DNA of 64,000 nt from Symsagittifera roscoffensis (taxonomy: Eukaryota > Xenacoelomorpha > Acoela > Convolutidae). Each line of letters opens with the position of its first letter. The stretch's first letter is position 1. The notes beneath the pieces are model-generated. The model was not told the DNA's origin. It saw only the letters and a program-made list of their open reading frames with translations, and made no database searches. Below are positions 54,190 through 64,000 of the stretch, one piece after another. The stretch spans positions 40,456-104,455 of the forward strand of contig NW_026971559.1 of the NCBI RefSeq assembly GCF_963678635.1, given 5' to 3'. Position numbers and translations under genes: made by a program.

Positions 54190-54905
54190 CTGATTTGCAA
54201 CATGTCTGGAGTTTTTGCGGAGACCATGAAACTTCTGTGTAACAGCTCGTATGATTATCAAATTTTGGACAGATTTCACAAAACCAAAGAAATTTGGCGA
54301 TGATAAACAAAGGGAGCAGAACAAACAAAAAAATTTTTCCGAGCAGTTAAATATTGTGAAAAAAGGTTGATACAAAATAGAAATTTTGAAGTCCAATCAG
54401 TGATTACAGGAAACATTTTATTCTAGGATTTTCTAACCATCAAAAAACCAAACTCAAACTCTAAAGAGTTGTACTAAAATTTTTTGCATAAGCAACGCGA
54501 TGTAAACAAATTCGAGGAACTGAAGATGGATACGGAAAGGCCACTTAATCGATTGTAAATTAACTGAGAAAAAAATTTATCAAGTAAGTAGAAAGACTTT
54601 TGGTCGATGCAAAGAAGAACTTTTTCCCGCATGCATACAAGAGTATTTTTCCCGCGCATGTGCTGCGTTGTTTATGAAAAGCATGATAAGCAAGAGCCCG
54701 GATTTTGTGATATAGGATTTTACTGTATTGAAATGTTTGTTAATGCAGCAAGACGTATTGCTGCTAAAAAAGGCGGAAAATTCCAAATTGAGCAGCAAAG
54801 GATTCAACTATTGAACACTGCTATTGGCATTGGTCGAAGGTCTAAATACAACAAAGGTCTCGACGAACCTGTAAATTTGAAGTTAACAAATTGTGGTTTC
54901 GAATA
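54190..54905 (+). pseudogene. Maverick-type polB remnant 6, C-terminal part only
   Basis: Begins ETMKLLCNSSYDYQI (54218-; motif B), then AKLKL-type sequence, KFEELKMDTE (54509-; the catalytic DTD position), and a 99-codon frame (54607-54906) with FFPRMCC...KHDKQEPGF (the FPRTC-KHDKR-PG block) and NTAIGIGRRSKYNKGL. The 3' part is the best-preserved polB end in the window. Confidence 0.75.
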
Positions 54906-55088
54906 ATTTAATCAACTAGTCGAGTCGTATGAACAAATTCAAAAAGAAGTCAAGTTACTCGACATTTTTTTTCTACGTTTTGATTCTGTTTTTTAAGAAG
55001 AGTGTAGCAAAATCTACCAGCGGACATCAGAACAATTTAGATACATTTCGTGAGTTCGAATATGCCGGGTATAAGTAATCAGTTCAGG
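54906..55088. other. polB 3' flank
   Basis: No gene; leads into the minisatellite. Confidence 0.5.
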
Positions 55089-55382
55089 CGTGTAAGCAAG
55101 TGTGAGCATGTTCCGATCAGGTGTGGTCATGTATCCTGCAGGTGTGGGCATGTTCAGTTCAGGTATGATAATGTATCCTGCAGGTGTGAGCATATTCAGT
55201 TCAGGCATGATCATGTATCCTGCAGGTATGAGCATATTCGGTTCAGGCATGATCATGTATCCTGCAGATGTGAGCATGTTCAGTTCAGGTATGACCATGT
55301 ATCCTGCAGGTATGAGCATGTTCAGTTCAGGCATGATCAAGCATCCTGCAGGTGTGAGCATATCTTCAATTAGCACACCTGA
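55089..55382. repeat. 42-bp minisatellite
   Basis: GTATCCTGCAGG units start at 55131, 55173, 55215, 55257 and 55299, with GCATCCTGCAGG at 55341, exactly 42 bp apart, plus a partial unit on the left. Each unit also holds TTCAGTTCAGG. Because 42 is divisible by three and no stop occurs within the unit, long frames of 14-residue repeats open on both strands (105-143 codons). I treat them as by-products. Confidence 0.9.
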
Positions 55383-55789
55383 TGCAGGTCTGATGCAGGT
55401 ATGTGCGTGCCGAATATAGACATGCTGCACATCTGTTACAGACATGAATTTTGTATGATTTTTTTTGTATGATTTACCCGAACAGTCAAGTTTCTACAAG
55501 GCAATGAATTATATGTTATTTATTTCATTAATTATATTTGAAATTTTATCAGTGATTTTTTTGTATAATATGGACATTTTCAACATAAATTCAGTTAAAT
55601 AGAACACTTGTAAAGTTTTATTGTATTAATTAGTCAAATAAACATTAGTCGAATGGATCTTAAGCTTTGCTAAATTGTTAAGTTAGATTGTCAAAAAATT
55701 TCAACTTTACCAATTACCATCTCAAACCTTGTGTCTGAAAACATGACACAATATTTAACCTATCCATTTACACTGAAAACTCATTCCCT
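55383..55789. other. polB 3' flank, second copy
   Basis: No gene; shares sequence with 44400-44714 and 57370-57530. Confidence 0.5.
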
Positions 55790-56460
55790 ACCTTAATACA
55801 TAGCGTTGCGGACCAAAATTTCTACCTTGTTTTAAAACCTAGGGTTCTTCAAGTTTTTCAGGTCCCGGACCACTTCTCCACACAGACATTTACAACTAAT
55901 GTGATCAAAAACTCAAATCTTCTAGAGTAGAGCTAAAAGTGAGACCAATAAAATTGACGAGATGTAGCCAACGTGGATATATCAAACAACAACAATCAGG
56001 AAAATCAGATTGCATCGCGTCTCAATTTTCATTCTCTACGGAGCTTTATTGTTTTTTTCTGCTTTCAGTTTTTTCGGTTATATTTCGTTTTCTGAAAATT
56101 GTTAAAGTATACACTATTTTTTGTTTGATTTTCTATAAGTTTTTGATTGATTTTGTTCCTATATCATTAAAAGGAAAGTCGGCATGGCCAACTACTCTAG
56201 GTTTCACGAAACTGGAGATTTTTGCGTTAACTAGGTTAAAATACAAAATCGGGAAATCGTATGGCCTTTACGTGTCAGAATAACCTTCCGAATGCCGACT
56301 GAGTCCATCAATGTGGGCATCGGACCGCAACGAAGGCATTCGTTGAAGAGCTCACCGATAATCATGTTACAAATAACAACCACTGGCACCATAAAAACAC
56401 ATATGTCACATTCGTCCGAAAAGTATATACCAACGGGAAGTAGGACTTAAACCTAAAACG
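55790..56460. repeat. Terminal-repeat-like end 2 with diverged conserved frame
   Basis: TCCCTACCTTAATACATAGC and GTTGCGGACC recall the ATTCCCTATCTTAATAC and GTAGCATGGCAGACC parts of the right terminal repeat. It is collinear with 51905-52530, including the FVEELTD frame near 56330-56400. A 114-codon ORF (55939-56283) is open only here. Confidence 0.45.
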
Positions 56461-56589
56461 ATTGACCATCGTTAGAATTCAGTCCTAAGCACTTTTCATG
56501 GTTTTCTAAATCAACCAATTTGTCCAAGGCTTTTGTTAGATTGAGTCGACAACCACGTTTCTGTCAAAGATCTAGCGGCTGAACTATGA

Positions 56590-57330
56590 CAAAAAATTGG
56601 CGACCAAGAAGCTTCTGGGTAACAGACTGTATGGTTATCAAATTATGGGACAGATCTCGACACAAAACCAAAAACATTTGGCGTTGAAAAGACACTTAGA
56701 GCAAAAAAAAACATTAGTTTTTCAAGCAATTAAATATTGTGAGAAGAATATTATACGAAGCGAAAATTTTTGAAACCAACCAATAAATACAGATAAAAAA
56801 GCATTCTAGTTTTTTGTAGCCTTTAAAAAAAGCCAAACTCAAATAGTTAGAGTTGTACTTCAATTTTTTGCACAAATATTGCGATGTAGACAAATTCGAG
56901 GAGCTGGCAATAGATACGGGAAGACTATTTTAGAGAAGGAATATATTAACCTGAGAAGAAAGTTCAATAGCTTCAAATTTGTAGAAAAGATTCTATAAAG
57001 AATTTTAGCCGATGCAAAGTGAAACATTTTCTCGTGTTCATGCTGGAGTTTTTTTTCCCATACTCAAGTTGCGCTGTTCATAAAAAGCATGATAATTATG
57101 TGTCCGGACTTGATGATGTAGGATTTTGCTGTATTGAAATGTTTCTTTATGCAGCAAGACTTAATACTGCTGTAAGAGTAGGACTGACAGATTCAAATTG
57201 ATTAACGAAAGATTCAACAAATGAACACTGCTATTGGCATTAGAAAAGTTAGTCATACAACGAAGATCTCGAAATACCTATAATTGAATTGGACAAGTTG
57301 TGGATTCGAACACATTAATCAACCAGTCGA
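56590..57330 (+). pseudogene. Maverick-type polB remnant 7, C-terminal part
   Basis: KKLLGNRLYGYQIMGQI-like start (56607-), AKLK-type sequence (56830-), an LAIDTG stretch where the catalytic DTD should be (56907-), then the FFPYSSC...KHDNYVSG block (57046-57110). More decayed than remnant 6. Confidence 0.65.
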
Positions 57331-57539
57331 GTCGTATGATGAAATTAAAAAAATAACTCAGTTACTTTTACCCGAACAGTCAAGTTTCTATAGGGCAGTG
57401 AAATACATGTTATTTGTTTTATTAATTTAATTTAAAAATTTAACAGTAGTTTTTTTTGAAACTTCAGCATAATTTCGGACAATTTCAACATAAAATCAGT
57501 TATTTAGAACACCAGTAAAGTAAAACAGCGCTACTACCT

Positions 57540-58424
57540 CATTAATAGTTTCAATATTTTATGTTCAGTAGAAAAATAGTACTCTATTCATCAAAGATGA
57601 ATTGACCTTTTCCCAGCTCCTAGCTCCTCATCTCCTATAAATGAAATCAAATGTAGTTTAAAATGTTTTCAGGGCATATCCATAAAGCAACAAAAATCTT
57701 ATGGAAAAAAATAAAGAGTCCAATGACAGAGCCTTCCTGATTGCAAGTCTTCGCAAGAAGCGCATTCTACACCGCCGGGAATGACTACTTTTCATAATCC
57801 AGGATTGCCCATTCGTGAAACGAGGCCGGTAACGATTTTAACTGCGCAATCGGTACGTCTTGGAAGGCTCTTGTAATACCAATGTTCATGTCCATATTTC
57901 TTTAAGTCTAAAACAACCACATCGATTGGTCATCTTTTTAAGATGTACGAGGACCGTCCGTGGTTGTAGTGACTTTCATTGGCGAAAATTTACTAAGAAC
58001 CTGTTGGAAGACATTTTCGGAGGGTTGAAATTTTCGGTCCTGATTGACAATAATTAAATAACTATCTAGACTGTAGTTTGAGTATGTAGTTTTGGTTCCA
58101 AATCCTTGATGAACTAGATCATTTATCATATCATGTTGCCATTAAACAATTCCAAGTAACGTGTCACAAATTCAACGTGTCACTGATTGATACTAAATGA
58201 AACTTTTTCTACAGCAACTTTGATTAAGAAAAGAGTTGTCGGAAACTTTAAATGAAGCAGGTATATACAAGTATTTACACGAAATTATAGTTTTTGTGAT
58301 TAGTATCAAAATTGGAGAAAAAAAATTAGTATTGGAAAAAAAATAATTTTTAAAATTTTTATTATTTGGGAGTTTTATTGTTTCGCAAGTTTACTATGAA
58401 TAGCATATCTTGCCCGAATGCTCT
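57540..58424. repeat. GTPase array unit 2, region downstream of the gene
   Basis: Collinear with 52640-53465 and, in its second half, with 62940-63140. It contains a partial duplication of the exon 2 end (57965-58040 resembles 58455-58550). No separate gene. Confidence 0.6.
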
Positions 58425-59977
58425 TCATTTTTTGTAGAAACGAGGAACGTCCTTTGCGGTCGTGATTTTTAAGGGCGAAATCTTACTAAGAGCCTGTTGA
58501 TAGACCTTTTCGAACGATGAAGATTGCCGGCCCTGATTGATAACGGGAATAAAATTTGTGGACGCCGGATTGAAATCGGCGGGCATTGTAATGGGCAGCA
58601 TATCCTTCCACTGGATTGTTTTTCCACAAACACAAGGGGTTGCGATTTCGGAAGTGCTGCAAACTTCATGATTTTTAATAATCTGCAGCTTCTCTTTTTC
58701 GGCAAACCAAACGAATTTAAAGGTACTCATCTCTCTGGTTTCATTGCTTAATTCTGTCGTCTGTTTTGGTTGAGCTCCATGGGCAGTAAAACGGCCAAAA
58801 CTTTTCAATATTGTATACGAGACTAAAAAATGACTTTGATTGAATTAATTATATCAAATCTCACTCATCAAGTAAACAAAAATTTCACAGTTTCTCAGTT
58901 TTTTTAACATAGGCAGACTTTGACCAACAGCAATAGGACAAAAATCCTACGTAATTGTTAGTCACAGTTGAATTTAAGAGCCAAATAATTTTTGCACAAG
59001 AAACAATTGTTGTCTATTAGAACTGAAGTTTACTTACATCCACAGTGAAGACACTTTCGAAAATTAGAAGCAAACTCTCGTTGATACTTCATTGCACCAG
59101 TTCCCACTTCAGATAAAATAGTCTTCAGTTGAATTGTCATTCTTGCAACGTGTCCTGCTTCACTTGCTGTTCGAAGGGAGTCTGGATCAAATTCAAAGTT
59201 GTTTTGGTCTGACAATTGTTTTTGAGCTTTGCTTATTTCCTCGATCATCCAACACATGAACTCGAAGGTCATGACCATTTGATCAGTACTTCCGTATCTC
59301 CCTGGTTCATCCCTGTGGTTATAGAAGTCTCGTTGCAGCATCTCATATTTCCTAATTTCGTTTCTAACGCCTCGCAAAATTTTCAAGTTTTTGTCGTTTA
59401 TTTTAAATAACTTTAGAAACGTGTCACTCTTGATATCAAGATTCCTAGGCGTTATGTTTTGAATCTGAGATTTCAGTTCTTCACACAATAATGCCCCAGA
59501 ATCGTTCGCGCCAGAAAAAGCAACTCTGCTGATACCTAGTTCTTTTTTCACGGTGCGAGCGAACTCTTCCTTCCCCCATATAACGGTGTCCATGTGTGTA
59601 ATACAAACGCCAATTAACTCGCAGGGAAAATCTTCGGTTAAGAAACCTTCCAGATAGTTTTTTATCATCTCAAGAACATTATCAATTCTGACGTTGGCTT
59701 TGAAAACTGCCAAGACAGACGAAACCGGCATAAGACTCATGGCCTGAGCAATGTGCAAGTTGTTTTCGAATCGATTTTCGAATGAGTTAGTTCCTGGTGT
59801 GTCACAGATTATGAAAGAGTCATCTGATGACATTATCGCCTCGGCAGACGTTGTGAAGCTGGCATATTGATTAGAGCTGCGATTAGTTGTTCCGGTTATC
59901 TTTTCAAAGAGAGTACTTTTCCCACTCCCAACATCACCCAAAAGAATAATGTATGGTCTGGAAGATGACGCTGCCAT
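58425..59977 (-). CDS. AIG1/IRG-like GTPase, two exons, apparently intact
   Basis: Exon 1 is 59977-59038, ATG at 59977 (MAASSSRPYI). The donor is GGAT|GTAAGT. The intron is 58823-59037 with acceptor TTTTTTAG, and exon 2 is 58822-58425; the joint is in frame (phase 1), giving about 445 residues. G1 P-loop GDVGSGKST (14-22), G3 DTPG (59-62) and G4 THMD (127-130) are intact, so GTP binding is expected. A helical region follows, then KCLHCG at the end of exon 1 and FKFVWF...CVCGKTIQWKDMLPI in exon 2. I know relatives from invertebrates in which CPHCG is followed by a fuller zinc-binding stretch; here that stretch is missing. AIG1 and IRG GTPases often act in immunity; for this subgroup that is only inference. 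Confidence 0.75.
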
Positions 59978-60569
59978 TGTTTTTCCAGACCAGATATAGA
60001 CACGAGCTTACTATTGAGTCTAATCTCTGCGGGTGTTTTAATGATTTGGTTAGTTGGCGATATACAAGACCACTGATTGCTTGTTGTCTACAATTTGTTT
60101 AGTTTATCACATGTGCAAGTTGACCAACACACAACAAAATAAATCTGAGAAATACAAAAAAGTAATATAACATAGGTATAAGTGTGCTGTAAACTCGCAT
60201 TCAAACAATGTTTACATGTCTTTTGATCGGTTAAAATTGAAACTATTTTGGCAACGAAGAAAGCGTCTAAGATATATCTATAAATTCATGAAGAAAATCT
60301 ACATAACAAAGACGACCGTTTTGGCCTGAGTTAAACAAGTTTGTTGGAGCATTATTCCATATTTGACTGTATTGATAACCAACTCCTCTCTATATACAAA
60401 AATTGAAAGAATAATTTTCCACAATCTTACAATACAATACAAGCCCTTTTTTTTCGAAAAACTTAACACTACTTCTGCATTACTCGAAATCTAAACCTAC
60501 CCATTTTTTCAACGCCCATTTAATCTCAACTACATCTCGTTCTCCATTCACGTTCACCCGATAGTTTGT
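59978..60569. other. Intergenic region upstream of the GTPase gene
   Basis: No gene seen. It should hold the GTPase promoter. GC content rises toward 60570, where the recurrent AT-rich mobile sequence ends. Confidence 0.5.
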
Positions 60570-60976
60570 TCACCCCATGTTAATCGTCCCCCATTTTTTT
60601 GCCCCACGTTGAGAGTGATGAAGGTGGTGGTGGGGGTGAGGGTAAATGGTTGGGATGGCGTAAAAGGGTTGTTGTAACCGAGGAGGCGTAAATTGGGCGG
60701 GGATGTACATTTGGTGGGGGTTCTTGTCATATGGTGGAGGGAGCGACGTATGTTGGACCAAGGGGATAAGAAAGACCAGCAAAAAAAAAGAAATTAAAAC
60801 ATTTAGTCCAAAACTTTGTGAATAAAAAAAACTCGGTCGCGGAAAAACATATGACAGTGAAATGGAGCTGCTGCAAGAGTGCAATCGCGACGGACTGGTA
60901 TAGAAACACGTTCTAGTAAATGCAACGACGCTGACGATTAGAAAAAGGTACGGGAAGTTAGTCAAACGAGATCTGA
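60570..60976 (-). CDS. Candidate terminal exon with membrane segment and PPPY tail
   Basis: The open frame ends at 60570. Upstream on the minus strand, a pyrimidine tract ends GTCTGCAG (AG at 60978-60977), a good acceptor, so the exon would start at 60976; the frame has no early ATG. It encodes a hydrophobic stretch near the start (PYLFLIVSVVAF), a second clear membrane-like segment (LNVLISFFLLVFLIPLV), then a proline/tyrosine/histidine-rich tail with PPPY (a WW-domain ligand) and HPHHHLHHSQRG. This resembles a single-pass protein with a cytosolic PPxY tail; I cannot name a family. No upstream exon was found. Confidence 0.35.
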
Positions 60977-62939
60977 CTGCAGACGACAAAAAAGATTACA
61001 GTGAAAGCTGATCAAGCAAAAAGAAGATAAAAACTTTTGGTCGACGCAGTTTTGGAGACCTGGGGCGAAAAAATGAATACATACCGCAGATGATGGGCAA
61101 ATAAGAAAAAAACCTTCTGAAACTGTGACTAAACACCAACATGAAGGCTTTTCACGAGAGTTCCTCGAGAGAGAAATAAATACTGTCACCGAAGAGTGAA
61201 AACGGCGAACGAAGGAGTTCAGATTTCGAGGTTCAGGGATCGAGGTCCAAGGATCAAGTTCAGGGATCGAGGGCCAGGGTTCTAGGCCAACGGTTAGTAA
61301 CAGGGTTCGAGCTTTTCTCACAAGGCGAAAATACCAAAGAAACTTGAAGATGGGCACGCATAAAACGAGATCATGGAGAAAGCCAAACAAACTAGCCAAT
61401 CCATACCACAATAGACAATTATCGAAAGTTGCAAACTATAAAAAATGTTGTCTGCTATATTTTATTGATTAACGATTCCAAAAAAAGTTGTAATTTAGAT
61501 AATAGGAAAAAACTCAAAGCAAAATGCAGCTCCGGCTCTTAAACATCTTGCCCTCCCAATATTTCTTCAATTAAATGATATCCTATTAATTGCAAAAAAA
61601 AACAAATCATATGAAAACATCCACTGTATTGTGTGATCAGACCAGCAAACTCGTGAAAACAGGACAAATGTAGTGTTAAAACTGTCAGAAATAAAAACCT
61701 AGTGGGAAATTTCTAAAAGTTACAGTGTCAATAAGGAAGAAAAAAATAATATAAAAAACAATGTGGACTTTATTCTAAGAAAATTTTTCTTAGCGGTAAC
61801 CTTTGTCAATGGCAATTGTAAAAACTGTTCCTATAATTTGTCGTTAACTTAATGATTAACGACTGGGATTAATCAACCCTTTACCTTTGCTGTAAATCAA
61901 CTACAAAGACTACGACAACAACTCGAAACTGATCAGAACTAACAAGCAGCTTTCTCAAGACAATTTTAAGGAGTGATTCTCATAAATATCCGTAGAAATG
62001 TACAGAAACATTCCGGAATTGATCGAAAAACCTTTAATCAAAGATCTGGAAAATGAAACTAGGAAAAGAAAACGAACAGGTGAATTGAAGAAGGAATTGA
62101 GGACTGCTTAGCTAATTATAACTATTATGAAAATGAAACGCGAACCATCGGTCGAAGACCATGTCAGATAATCGAGCACTAGGAAATCAGGCTTACAAAC
62201 AAATTCCAATCGAGAGGCCTTCACTTTAATACATTCAGACTTTTTGTGCTTGCTTCTGATGCCAAAGTTGATAATAATATTTCACTGTTTAACCAAAAAA
62301 AAGGTAAAACAATTTTCACTACGGCTGGAAAATTTTATCTGAAACATAAAACATTCAAATGTTCAGTTTGTTTTTCAACAACAAAAAAGCCTGGAAGTGA
62401 AATTTTGTTCCTGCTTCTTAATTTTACTTACACTCCTTTTTTTGAAGCTAGTAAAATTTCAACGTTTGTTTTAATAATTTTTTTTGCTCTAGCTTACTCC
62501 AGCTGTGAACTAACTTTGTTTGAATTTTTGATATTTATCATAAGACTCTTTTGAATAAAGCTCTACCTATGAACTTAATGAAATATTTTATATAACTAAA
62601 GCCTGAAATATATAAATGTAATCGGTACAGAGCTTTTGACAATTATATAAACAAATTCTCCAATTTTATGCATCGGAAAATAAGTTCCCTTTCGGAACGA
62701 CAACAACAACAACAAAAATCGAAACTAAGGTTAGAAATGAAAAAAAAAACATGCTCCCTGTCTTCATTTTTATTCATTCTACTACTTTTATGTGAATTAA
62801 GACAAATAAGTATCTAACTGGGATCGATCTGTCAAAGAGGATGATTTATAAATGTTTCGATTTGTCAACTGCTCAAGAACATAATTGCACCTAATTAGTT
62901 AAAATAGGTATTTGATTTCGGAAGATTACACAAAACTAA
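60977..62939. other. Mostly gene-free stretch
   Basis: About 2 kb without a gene I can support. It includes a short GC-richer repeat patch (61229-61290, GGATCGAGG/TTCAGGGATCGAGG units) that opens a 149-codon minus frame, and an ACAACAACAACAAC run near 62700. A 102-codon plus frame at 62246 starts at GTG and is hydrophobic by composition. Confidence 0.5.
61229..61300. repeat. Short GATCGAGG repeat patch
   Basis: Imperfect units of about 12-24 bp: AGGGATCGAGGTCCAAGGAT, CAAGTTCAGGGATCGAGG, GCCAGGGTTCTAGG. Confidence 0.5.
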
Positions 62940-63460
62940 TTATTATTTTGATATAGCTTTTAGTTGTTCCATATCATTATGGTATGATATTGATCAGTTA
63001 TCAATCCCAGTTGCAATTAACAATTCCAGAAACGTACAAAAAGGTAGAACGCTGATAATTACCTCATACAATATTTTTATAGCAAACTTGATAGGTAAAA
63101 CATAATTAATAAAAAATTAAATTGAAGCAAGATTATACAAATAAATTAAGAAGAACAGCACACTTAAGACAAAATACTCCAACAATTTTTTACTTAATAC
63201 ATATAATCTCTAGCTTGATTGAGCTTCACCACTGTTTAAAAGGAGGAGAACCATCCTTTGCCGAAGATAATTTCATCTGCGAAATCCTTTTGAGAGATTT
63301 TTTGAAGAGTTTAATTTAGGAGGATTCATTTTTTTCTGATATCGTTGTTTCCATTAGACTACTGTTTGGTTGAGCCTCATGTTCACTATTACCATAACAT
63401 TCTTCAAAAAAATTCCGACGACTGGAAAATTGACATGTGATTTTTATTAACTGAATCAAG
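62940..63460 (-). pseudogene. GTPase gene copy 1, exon 2 side (broken)
   Basis: 62940-63140 matches the downstream flank at 58075-58270. 63220-63440 matches exon 2 in parts (GAGATTTTTTGAAGAG against the LSKISPLK region; GGTTGAGCCTCATG against GGTTGAGCTCCATG at 58767) but has large deletions. Confidence 0.5.
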
Positions 63461-63634
63461 GCGCACTCATCAAAATTGAATCACGAGTTTTTAAAATTTA
63501 TCAGATTTTTAAGACTGCAGCTTTCGACCACCGGCCTGTAAAACAACGCTTCTGCGTAATTCTTGCTCATTGCTGAGTTTATGAGCCAAAAGAACCTTTT
63601 GAATAATAAATTTTTGTCCACTTATTACAACTAA

Positions 63635-64000
63635 AACTTACTTATCTCCTCAGCCAGAACACTTTTGAGCATTTGAAGCAACCTCTTGATGAGATTTCAT
63701 TGCGTCAGTTCGCACATCAACCAAAGTAGTCCTCAGTTGATTTGTCATGCTAGCAAGCTGTCATGCTTTAGTTGCTGTTCGAAAGGAGTCGGGATCAATT
63801 TCGAAGTTGTTTTCATCTGACAACCGCTTCTGGGCTTCAATTTTTTCCACATCCATCCAAGCATGAAACTCGGAGGTCTTGAAATTTTGATCATGTTTTT
63901 AGCATGTGCCTGATTCCTCCCTCTAGTTATAGAAGTCTTGGTTCAGCTTCTCAAACTCTACTAGTTTTAGAAGTCTTGGTGTAGCCTCTCAAACTCTAAT
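63635..64000 (-). pseudogene. GTPase gene copy 1, end of exon 1 (runs off window)
   Basis: Collinear with 59030-59345. It has the CKS-CS-EC-like end in place of the KCLHCG end, then TQLRTTLVD and the SFRTATKA-type stretch, with frame changes. The last 60 bp contain a short tandem duplication of GAAGTCTTGGT...CTCAAACTCTA. It may continue as a pseudogene to the right of the window. Confidence 0.6.

Noticed and set aside
55014-55445. 143-codon minus and 105-107-codon plus frames of 14-residue repeats
   Set aside because: All three arise from the 42-bp minisatellite, which has no stop in several frames.
61229-61411. 149-codon minus frame with WPSIPE-type repeats
   Set aside because: It is low-complexity and driven by the GATCGAGG repeat patch, with no protein-like features outside it.
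62246-62554. 102-codon plus frame, hydrophobic
   Set aside because: It starts at GTG, has no ATG, splice site or domain, and its composition is as expected from T-rich DNA.

Overview
The window looks like an AT-rich invertebrate nuclear genome, possibly cnidarian or rotifer; I cannot fix the phylum. The reasons are a two-exon GTPase gene with consensus splice sites, BEL/Pao retrotransposon remains, and many decayed copies of a Maverick/Polinton (adintovirus-like) protein-primed DNA polymerase B. I see no bacterial operons, tRNA, rRNA or CRISPR. Many long open frames in the window begin at TTG or GTG, so starts here were re-chosen at ATG or at splice sites. Family names rest on motifs I recognise; no search was run.

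Layout. 1-936 is an inverted copy of a repeat block (R) that recurs at 27896-28990 and 44715-45560. 936-8081 is a head-to-head palindrome of BEL/Pao remains. 9251-9678 and 9841-10600 are tandem copies of a terminal repeat whose inverted partner is at 27110-27895. 9841-27895 (about 18.05 kb) therefore reads as one element with terminal inverted repeats that begin AGTAGTAGAT and end ATCTACTACT, a Maverick-like size and end. I find no polymerase, integrase or capsid gene inside it. It carries an unfamiliar cassette instead: a small zinc-finger protein (13340-13555, -), an unknown protein (14209-14721, -), another unknown protein family (15222-15778, -), a promoter region with SRF-type CArG boxes and a TATA box, a basic protein (15970-16566, +), an acidic protein family (five copies, -) and a 46-residue hydrophobic membrane protein (-). 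From about 17.3 to 27.0 kb the cassette has been amplified in tandem by ~2 kb and ~5.3 kb units at very high identity.

28-51 kb is a mosaic of older copies of the same cassette (order preserved: 15222-type -, 15970-type +, acidic -, membrane -) interleaved with decayed Maverick polB pieces on the + strand. That order ties the unfamiliar cassette to a polB element. 51-64 kb holds a three-copy ~5 kb tandem array of an AIG1/IRG-like GTPase gene (one apparently intact, 58425-59977, -). polB pieces and TIR-like ends are lodged between the copies. A 42-bp minisatellite (55089-55382) and a proline/histidine-rich exon (60570-60976) complete the list.

Working picture (inference): the cassette behaves like early accessory genes of a virus-like element. 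It has small regulatory-looking and membrane proteins under CCAAT, CArG and TATA promoters, and it has been expanded by repeated duplication while the replication gene decayed elsewhere.
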